Source of the DNA: Acanthaster planci | Lineage: Eukaryota; Echinodermata; Asteroidea; Valvatida; Acanthasteridae | Length of the DNA: 28,585 nt | Direction: 5' to 3' | Assembly: GCF_001949145.1 (NCBI RefSeq) | Contig: NW_019091491.1 | Location: 320,833 to 349,417 of the forward strand | In this document: in pieces, positions 10,991-20,700 of the stretch | How the letters are laid out: each line of letters opens with the position of its first letter | Numbering within the stretch: position 1 is the stretch's first letter | Made by a program: the position numbers and the translations under genes | Notes under the pieces: generated by a model | The model's input: only the letters and a program-made list of their open reading frames with translations | Databases searched by the model: none | Told to the model about the DNA's origin: nothing

Positions 10991-13600
10991 TATGGCTGAG
11001 CACATCTCCTTGCAATATAATGAACATTGAGGCAGCAAAACATACCGTTATGATAAACGGAGCCTTTATTGCCATCAATAGCTGAAATTGACCTAAAAGG
11101 TGAAAAATAAGACATCGTTGCCAGGCTGGGCTTTAATGTATTATTTGTTTTATGAAATTCATTTTGACGGTAAAACCGATAGTGCCAATGGCAATTGTTT
11201 GGATACCTTAGGGAATCTGAAGAGAAAAGTTAGAGTTTCATTGAAGAAGGAGACTTTGAAAATAATATTTGGCTTATCTCAGGACACCCACAAAACAGAT
11301 AGGGTCCTGAAACCAGTAGAGAATTTCGGCTTTTTGTAGATTATCCCTCCCTGGCAGCTGAGTAATGCTACGATACGACCCAAATGGGGCTGCAATATGC
11401 AATATTTAATGTTCCAGATTCGAAATTCACTCTCCGATTGCCTTGCAAGAAAAAGCATTCTAGACTTCAATATTTTTCGAGGGATGCACAGCACCCCCTT
11501 CACAGGGCGTGCCTTCAGGATGCCTTACACTCTACCCCCCTTACATCACCCCCCTCCCAACGGCGAAATTAGAACACCAGTCACAGGAAAGTAACCCTGC
11601 ACCGACCTCTCCTGTCGCCTCAACAAATCTCAACATTATCTGCTTGCGCAGATTCTTGCATTGTGTAATGTTTAAACTAACAAAACTCATTTAACTCAGC
11701 CGGTCATTTGAGCCAAGAAGTTCGCAATCACAAGATTAACTCAAATCAACGGAGCTCAACATGCAAAAAAATTAGCCAAACACGCAATGATTGGAACAGC
11801 TATGTCACCATTTAACCGAAAGACAAACAACTGTCTGTGATGTCTCTGAACTGAAGCGCAGACGCCCATGTTCTTTGATATTTGTATTTCATTTCCAGTC
11901 AGAAGTAAAGGGAGTGTCATAATGAAAACATAAAGCAATGAGGCCGGATTCCAATCCCTGGTACAAGAACTTGAAGGCAAGTAATTTTAACGCTCTGAAT
12001 GTATTTCAATTAACATTCCACGATGCACATTATGAAAACATGTAAGCTTATTTTATAAACATACATGAAGAAAGCAAAGGTAAAAGTCTTTTAATTAAGA
12101 CGAGGATGCCAATCGATCTCGTAATTCAGATCTATTTCAAGAGTTTTCAAAAATCCCTCTAGATAGCGAAAACCCGGCAACACAATTCCCTCCGTAGCTT
12201 AATGTAGTCCTATAAAGTGTCTGTTTCATCTTAACTGATCTCAGCAGTTCGGTAATGTAACGTTTCAAATCTTTGTCCAACTTCTAGTTCGGAATCCGAT
12301 TTCCAATGTTACAAAATGAAGTCGGCTACGGTTACCCACACATTTGGGAGAGTTTAGGAGCACGCTTTGTTGCACGATTTCCATCAAGTCTTTCACTGCC
12401 TCAAATATACCTCCTTCGTGAACAATTTCAGAAATCGAAAAAAGACACAATCAATCACAATAGACCTGGTACTTAACGGGTTCCTTTGTCCGTCACATGA
12501 TCTTGAATTCCCTTGGGATTTGATTAAAGAAATCCAGTTGTTTGTGAGGAGCGATTCCTTAATCTTTAGAATTTCAAGTTTAAATTTGAAAACAATCTTC
12601 TACCCCCTTAAATCAAATCGTTGTTTCTGAGGAATACTGAAGTCCACTTATATAATACTACGTCAGCAGCAAAGCTTCACGTTGCGAAGGCTAGAACTAC
12701 AATATTTATTAAAACAGTTTGACATCAAGGCTTTTTGCCCTGGAATAAAATCACCACAATACTTTAGAAGTATACAGGGTTTCAAAGTACTTGAAGAATA
12801 TTCTCCTTTCTAGTATATTATAGTTTTTAACCCTGTATTATACTCAGTATACGTATATCACATTTCTATTGTGCAATCATATCTTTAATATTGAAGCAGT
12901 CATATTTAGATTTGTGTTTATTCCTAAGAATGAAAAGCTTTGCTTAATTCTGACGTTCAGCTGTACCTTCAGTTATTTTACTTTCTTTACTCTCTGTGTG
13001 CTCTGTTCTGTAATTATAGCTGCATATGGATATTATTGTGACAAATACGGAACCAGGCCAAGAACAAGCATTTTCTTTCAGTCTGGTATCCGCCATTCAT
13101 CATCTCTTATTTCATTCTGTAATAACATTGCTTCTTTATGTTCTAATTGTGATGTGTGGTAATAAACAAAACCAAACTCAACCAATCTGAAAAAACATCT
13201 CGGTTGGAAGGTAGGGCCTAGTATCTAGTATCTCCCCCGTTTGTTATCCCGCTCCAAAACATCTAGATTCCTCCCTCTCATACCTGGGATACAGAAGAAA
13301 CGGTGTTGAGAAACGACAGCAGCATGTATGAAGGGGGAAAAGGAGCGAGGAATTATAGGAGACAACAGTGTCTGATTTAGATTGATTTTTAGTTGCAAGA
13401 CCTACTGTTTACCCACCCTGTTGTCACACTTTTTAAAATCTTACCTCATTCAACTCACGGCTTGAGAAAAGTGAGTAAAAATCAATCGAGAGAGTGGCAA
13501 ACAAACCTCCTTACCACAATCAGACCATATGCTGAGATTTTCCAAAACGTAATGACAAACCCAATATCATATAAAATAAAGTTGATTGTAACTCCCACGG
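10991..13600. other. Non-coding AT-rich sequence
   Basis: Short open frames only (up to 97 residues at 12869-13162, hydrophobic but with no family signature). An inverted-repeat pair sits at about 12766-12851. Nothing else is recognised. Confidence 0.55.
12766..12851. repeat. Small inverted repeat with ACAGGGTT ends
   Basis: GAAGTATACAGGGTT on the left pairs with AACCCTGTATTATACTC on the right, with a two-base gap. The loop is about 55 bp. Similar CAGGGTT ends occur in the palindrome at 26925-26939. Confidence 0.5.
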
Positions 13601-16215
13601 AATTCTCAATTGCGTATTATGATTTCCCGGGAGCTCATTACCGAGAGCAGGAAGGCCGCTGGGCCGTGTGTTACGGCCTCGCACAGACCACAAATACGCT
13701 GCTGGAATAAGAGCGAGTAACTCCGGTCATCGGTTGCGTTAATGCTTTGTTCGATCAACTGCTTATAAAACAGCCTCTCTGGTCATATGTGCTGGTTTTC
13801 TAGACTATTTGGAAATCGGAGTAAGTAGGTTATTAGTAAATGAATTCTAATTGACAATTTGGGTATCGGCAAGAGAAAACACTGAATTGCAGCATCAACG
13901 AAAAAAAAAACATTTCACGGACACATTTTTCCTTCATCGTAAAAGAAACAACTATGTTCGTCCTTGCTGTGAAGAAAAAACTTAAAATCGCCCACAGAAT
14001 TCAAAAGGGGAATTAGTTTTACTCACGAGAACAATCCAGAAATTTTAAACAAGAAGTATTTATAATATGCGTTTATAAATGAGGTCTTCAAGCCCAGCAC
14101 GCGGGCACTTGTTGCAGATAATTTGAAACCAGTTACGGTGGTATTTACAATTCATTTTTTATCATCAGCAATATTTAAATTGAGAATGTCTTTAAAGCAA
14201 AATGCAACTTCCCGATGTCACATGACGATAGATCCAAAATGGAAAGTGAAAAAAGTTCTCGCCCTAGACAGGAACTGTTTCTTGCCCAAATTCTATCCCT
14301 ACTCTGAAAAGGCGTTTAAAAACAAGTAATATCAGCAGAATGTGATGCCTTTAAAACAAACTCTTCCGGGAATGAGTCCACATGCTAAAATTTTGTTGAA
14401 CAATTCTGAATTGCAAGAGGAAAGCTTGAACGGAAACAACTCCATACGTCCACAATCATCGTTTCCAGAGATTCCCGAAAGGAGTTCAAAAACTGGTCAA
14501 TTTCCGCTTTAAAGCTTCAGATGAGACTTCTGATGAGCATAAACATTCTCTCAGAAGATAGAGTGAGTTATATTTAAGTCCTCGGAATCTTCAAATTGAA
14601 GACACGTCGTTCTGTCTATTCTGTGCTGAAGACTCGAGGTTTATCTTTCCGCAAAGAATTGTATGAAGGATATTTAGCTTCAGGATTTTCACAAGAGGTA
14701 CAAAACCTAAAGTTCTCAACTTCAATCTTCAAAACAAAAAAAATCACTATTATAGCGCTGAAAGACATTATATGTACTGTACACACGCAGAGAAATTCCG
14801 TTACATATTACGTCTGCCGCAGATGGTTGGTCCACTTAACTCTCCTCCGTTTTCTGTAATATTTTGCGGAACACCGAAAACATTGACATACTTGGAACTT
14901 TTACAGCTAAAGGACGTGCGTCACTTATCACATACATGTATATAACCCCTTGCGAATCAGACTTGTTTTGTGTGAAAACCGAATTACATGCGACTTACTT
15001 TGTTCACAAAGAAGAACCACACAAACCATAACTATTGAACTTCAAGCACAAAAAAATTGGTTTATTTCAAAACTGTTTAAAGGCAACCACACAGAGATCG
15101 CCTAAAATATCTAACACACCGATAGGCCTACATGTATATCAGGAACTCAGATCTCGAGTACTGGTATAGGTCTTGATAGGATTGTTGACCTCAAACTTCT
15201 TAATGTAGTAACGGGCTTCGGATTCAGAAGTTTTGAGCCAACACAATCCTGCCATTCCGTAATTCATGGAACAAAATGAACCAATCAAAATGACTGCTTT
15301 TGAAACATATAATCCGTCAAATAACCTTTTCTTTTAAATAAGCGTTAATACTCTGTATGCCTGTATGATAAGGTTTTCTCTACTTCAACATTGTTGTCTG
15401 TCTAAGGTCATTTGATAACTCTCATTTCCTATAAACTGTTCGCCTGTTGCCCTGTGCATTTATTTTCTGTCAGTTGTATCGACAGTATTGATTGAATTCG
15501 GTAAAGTTGCTGAACAAATTGAACGTGATAAACGGAAAGGTATTTATACGAGTTTGTTAATCTTGAACACACACAAAAGGCACTTATTTCATATAACAGG
15601 AAAAAACGGCATTTGTACAGTTTCAGACTTTATTTCACAATTTTTTCAGATTAATTTTCTGATAATTTAAGTTTTGTCATATCTTTCTGAATAAATATAC
15701 TAACAGCTTTATACCAATAAGTATTATCCACTACTTTTTTCGTCTTTTAATACATGTATTTGCAAAACCGAACCATAAATAAATGCAAATTCAGTAAACA
15801 GTAATATTCAAACTTTATTCACATATATAAGTATGAAGTAACATTTCTAAATATAGATATCTATATTAATACATTGTCCATTGTTCAAAAGTGTTTAAAA
15901 CCTGCTGTCTAAATGTAAGCGACAATCGGCAAGTATTTAAAGTTTAAATTACAATAATATACAGACTTCTATACATTTTAACTTGTCTTCAACACAATCG
16001 TTTTTTCCTTCAACTATCAGAACAACTGTACCCCTGACAATTCTGAGCATTTCCTCCTTGATTGAAGTGAAGCTCGTGCTACAACAAATTCAATTCAAAT
16101 TTAGGTTACAACATTCCACTTCTAACTTTTACGTTTCCAAACCTGAATAAATCTGCCACTACTATTACAATCTGAAAGCCTCTGTTCCTTGCTCGAGTTT
16201 AAAACTTGTACCTCT
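13601..16215. other. Non-coding sequence downstream of the polycystin gene
   Basis: A GC-richer patch lies at 13620-13740; the rest is AT-rich with TACATGTA words (about 14933, 15130, 15752). The part from about 15500 may include extended 3' ends of the polycystin transcript. No other gene is seen. Confidence 0.55.
15814..15819 (-). promoter_or_regulatory. Alternative distal polyadenylation signal AATAAA
   Basis: TTTATT on the plus strand, in the same orientation as the polycystin gene and about 570 bases beyond its stop codon. AATAAA is frequent by chance in such AT-rich sequence, so use of this site is unproven. Confidence 0.25.
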
Positions 16216-16383
16216 TTTATTAGTAGCAATGAATAAACATGGTTGAAGTGAAATTTGAGTAAATGTGGACTTTAGTCTGAAAAGATTTGCAAGAATTTCT
16301 TACTTATTATGAGTGATCACAAACAAATATGTTAGACCTTCCTGTAACCTTTTTCAGTCTTCAAATTATCAAGCCAAGCTTTC
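16216..16383 (-). other. Probable 3' UTR with polyadenylation signal
   Basis: AATAAA lies on the minus strand at 16216-16221 (TTTATT on plus), about 165 bases after the stop codon. Further AATAAA copies lie at 15814-15819 and about 15629-15634, in AT-rich DNA, so longer 3' ends are possible. Confidence 0.5.
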
Positions 16384-17798
16384 TTAACTAATGAAAATTT
16401 TCCTGGATTTGGATTGCTCTTGCTTCTTCTCTAAAGACGACACCTCCTTGATGAAGTCGTTCATGGTGCCCTGGTCAAAATAGACATAAGCAATCCTGTT
16501 GAGGAGCTGGTCTACCTTATTAGGCAGAGACTTAGCAATATCTTCTTCGTACTTTTCAACATCCAAATTGGGCAGTAATTCATCTTCCTTGCGTTTCTTT
16601 CCACCAATGCCTGTGAAGGACTTGAAGCGACTCAAGATGAAATCCACCATCTCATACTCATTGGACTGGTTCTCTATGTCCTCCTTGACTGTTTTGAATG
16701 CCCCAATGATGATAGTCAGAAAGACGTTAATCATTACGAAGCAGACATAGCCGGTAAACCCAAAGAAAAAGAGAGGTCCCAGAACACTCTCTGTCACCAA
16801 CAACTCGCCAAATCTGAACTTGCCCAGCACAGCCGTGATCATGGTCTCCATGGTGAAAAGAACATCTGAATAGTTCAGAAGCCGGTTACAGAAGATTAGG
16901 TAGAATGCCGAGGCAAAGGCTACAAAGACAAAGAAAAACATGACAGTGAAGTTGAGGAGTTCCTCAGCACAGCTACGAATGGTGCTGGAGAGGAGACCCA
17001 TGCGACGGTTAAAACGGAGAAGCTTCAGGAACTTGAGAGTACTGAGAAAAACCAAGAGGCCTAGCATGTAACGGATCAGCTCATTCCAGTAGGCCACGTA
17101 CTGCAAGTTGATACGACTCTCGTTGTGCCTTCTAGCAAAGGCATCTAACAGGGAGTTGGTGACAAAGAGACGGAAGAAGTACACTACCATTGTGACGATG
17201 GAGAAGACGATAATAGCCAGCTCGTTTAAATTCCAGAAAAGCTTGAAGTACTTCCTGCCTTCTTTACGGATCAGAAAGATCTCCTTGATCGTCATACAGA
17301 TGATAAAGACAAAGAAGATAGCCTCACATATGACCCGAACTAGACCAATACCCTCGTGGTACGTCAACAACCTTAGCACATCAATACGGTAATTGGGATA
17401 GCTGCCACCAGTAGGTAAAATCTCTAACATCAGATTGATAAAGCTAAAGAGATTGGTCTGAGCATTGTAGACTGAGAACTCGATAAACAGAACCCTGGTG
17501 TACCTGTCAATCCATGCTTCCTTATACATCTTATCCATAGCTGCCTTGATGGTGTTTATATTCTCTGTGTCCACGTAGTGTATGTACCCACCACCATGAT
17601 ACAATGCATGACGTCCCCATACAGGGTAACTATCCAATTCACTACCATCCGTGAACGTATACTCTGTATGGCTCGAGCCACTCTGATTATATGGAGTCCA
17701 TCCCGTATCATAGGTGGCTTCATCTTGAGCAGCCATCGAATAACCGATATTGCACTGAGCAATCACTCCCCGCATTTTGTAATTGACTTCACAATCTC
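16384..17798 (-). CDS. Exon L (terminal): rest of TOP domain, channel helices S1-S6, C-terminus
   Basis: Two bases plus 470 codons and a TAA, uninterrupted. It starts with DCEVNYKM...AQC, two Cys twelve residues apart, matching the TOP-domain disulfide of PKD2. Counting from the first internal Met (17775), the landmarks are: GRHALYHGGGYIHY (54-67); S1 about 144-166; S2 about 180-204; S3/S4 about 235-256 (YMLGLLVFLSTLKFLKLLRF); S5 about 274-295; pore loop about 308-325; S6 about 331-360 (VMINVFLTIIIGAF). The tail of about 100 residues is charged (KKRKEDELLPN) and probably helical; I see no EF-hand. The pore motif is LGK, not LGD. That most of the channel sits in one 1.4-kb exon is notable beside eleven small upstream exons. 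Confidence 0.97.
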
Positions 17799-20700
17799 CT
17801 AACCAAAAAAGACGACAAAGGAATGACTGTGAGTCAACAAAAGCTTGCGATCTTTGTCAATATCAGAATCGGTGGCAGTAAGTGCTAAATGATCAAGTGC
17901 TGCAACAGTAATTGTGTAAACCATGTAACTCTGTGGACAGCATCAACTCCTGATAAATTCTTGGTCTTCATGAACATCAAGAGATGTGTCTACTGAAACT
18001 GCAAACTAAAGGCTGGTTCATACTTCATGCGAATGCGAAGCAAATTTGACGTCCCGACAACTTTGCGGCAAAATTTTGATCGAGTTGACGTGTTCACCTT
18101 TTACAAATTTGCACTGGGAATGTTTGATCTGACATCACAAATTTGCGTTGGTGTTCCCTTTCGTGCAAAGTATGAACTGGCCTTAAGGTGGAGAGGATTA
18201 AGTTGAAGCAATGGATGTCTAAACTTGGCATCCAAATTACTCCAACATGTAGAAATCCTCACTGCTCACTGACATGGAGAGAGACTAAGGGTAAATACGG
18301 TATTACTGCCATTGGAACCAAAGCCACCAAGACACTAACACCCTCACAGTATTGCCTCAAGGGAGGCAGGGAGGACATATTTGATGTATCCATCACTCGG
18401 CAGGTGATAACATGTTGTAGTCCTAGGTAAAGTCATTTTACCCTAACTGCCTCTCTCCACCGAGGAGGATACATGAGTACCTATGACAGCAGAGATGGTT
18501 ATCGTGTTTGATTGACTGTTGCATCTGCAATAGCTGCATTGAGCTGTATACTCTCCTAGGACCTGAGATGTTTTCAAAGATGTTGTGATGTTACCAGCAT
18601 AATGTGCACAGATACTAATCATAAATTGGTCTTAGAAAAAACAAATGTGGTCAGAAACTGTGGGCATTAGCAATGCTACTTTAATATTAAAAAATGCCGT
18701 ACCAGATTCAGAGAAAAACGAGTGTTTGTGGCAACAGCATATGTTATTGTCTCAAAGACGTCTTTTTACCTACGAGAAAAGTTCTCAGCTTACCTTGTGG
18801 GACCCTCAACTGACGGAACATGACCTTGCCAAGAATCTTGGAGTAACGATCTCCTAGGAAGTTTTTCTCATCTGGACTGGGTTCTTGGTCATTGTACCAG
18901 ATGCCGGCAGACATGCCTGGAATGAGACCAGTATTGACCCACTTCCAGAACTTGGGAATACTTGTTGCCTGTTGGGAAAGAAGAAAAAAACAAATAAACA
19001 CAATGACAGTTTTTTGGTAAATTTGTACGCAAACAACATTTGACATTGCATGAATGCATGCTAGCTTTTATGTAGTCATTTGTTGTCCTGATATTCGATC
19101 TTTTCATTGTTAATAAACTTCCCCTTTTTATTTTACATAAAACACCAGAATATGAAATCATTCAGGTTTAAGATGGGCGAGTGTATTTAACATTGCTTTA
19201 TATCCTTTTCCCATTACCCATACCATTTTAAAAGGCAATGTTTCACATAAAAAGTTCAACATATTCTTTGATATAGTTATGCTACCTGCAGGAAAAGACA
19301 AAACGAGCAAGAGGCAAGTATTCTTAGATTAAATTGAGCTTAAAACTATGTTCCATGTTGCACAAAACTGCCAGCATCACGCTTTGACCAAATGACCGAA
19401 CCACTGGACTTACATTCAGGAAGGTATGGTTACCATCTCCACGGACAAGCAGTTTCACATAGGAATCCTTGGTGCGGAACGCCAAAGGATCTTGGTTACC
19501 GTAGCTGAAGACAGACAAGATCCAGACGAAGATGATGCTGAATAAAATCTCCCGAATGATGGCGTACATCTTCAGTTCTTTAACACGTTTGATGCGTTGG
19601 CTTTCTATAATGTCAGGATCTGGGGGAGCCCTTGCAGCCACTGGATGGATGTTAGTCGTTCCTAGAATTTCAGGTGATATTATGAAAATAATTTCATTGG
19701 CTAAGTTTGACCATGATGGAATGGGAGTGGAGCATTGGTGCGTGCTCAGTAAAGAAAAGTGCCCATAAATATGCATGGCAACAAATGTTTAGTAATATAA
19801 AAGTATCATCATTATAATTATTGGAATGTCTCATGGTCATTCTTGTTTTGTAATGGTGCCATCTTGGCTTTTATTGTTTGTGAGGTTAGCCCTTCCTAAG
19901 TAAAGTAAAGTAAGTAAACCAATTATTTCATTTTTAGGTAATCCATGGGCTTGTCTTTTTATCTGTTTCTCATGTTTTCTTAATTTGTAGTCTTAAATAA
20001 ATAGTTAGTAATTTGAAGGAGTGGAGCGCAATCAGTGGAAGTTGTGGTTTGTGGTAAAGATGAAAACTCAAGGACATTTCATGTAGAGGCCAGACACAAT
20101 GAAAACCACAAGTTTATTTCTTTTCCTTAACCAAGAAGATGGGGGATCTTTATCAGTTTTGTTAGTATGAATGTTCATATCAACATTATTGGAAGAGGAT
20201 GGTTCAAGCTCTGTAAATAATGCACATGAAGAATTAGATACAAGTGCAGATTCAGTTGAAATGTAAAAGGATTGCTGAAGAAGGTCTTTGTTTCAAGTGA
20301 TTGAGAATGTATGAAGAGCAGGGTTGAGACAAACCATAGAGGGTGTGAAGCCATTCTTCATCTTCTTGAAGGTAACAATCTTCTTCATCTTCCTCAAGAT
20401 CTGCATCATCATCAGCGCTGGGTGTTTTGAAGACAAGTGCAATGAACAGCGACACTAGAATCACCTGACGGATGTGTCAAAGGGAAAAATCCAAATAGAC
20501 ACTGGACTCTGATATCAAGTCAACATTATGAGCATAAACTCAAGGTCTAAGGGAAACAAGCTTTTTTCAATTTCTAGACTTGTATGACCTTCAAGTCTTA
20601 TTTGTTTTTGACAGTTTTCTTCAAATTTTTTATTAAGCTAAGCTAAGCTGAGAGCTAAACTAAGCTAAGCTAACTTCTCAGTTATAAACTGTTTTCCCTA

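Larger units (their letters stand above)
17799..18793 (-). other. Intron between exons K and L, with MITE and SINE fragment
   Basis: A 995-bp intron. A short element with terminal inverted repeats sits at 18006-18187 and a diverged SINE piece at 18444-18545. The rest is unassigned. Confidence 0.8.

Noticed and set aside
12869-13162. Hydrophobic 97-residue open frame that could be a membrane protein
   Set aside because: The hydrophobic stretch follows from T-rich DNA; no start context or homologous motif was seen.
13393-13710. 105-residue open frame ending in a GC-rich patch
   Set aside because: No recognisable domain or splice sites with coding continuation.
16499-17802. Several plus-strand open frames opposite the channel exon
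   Set aside because: They mirror the minus-strand polycystin coding sequence, which has clear domain content.
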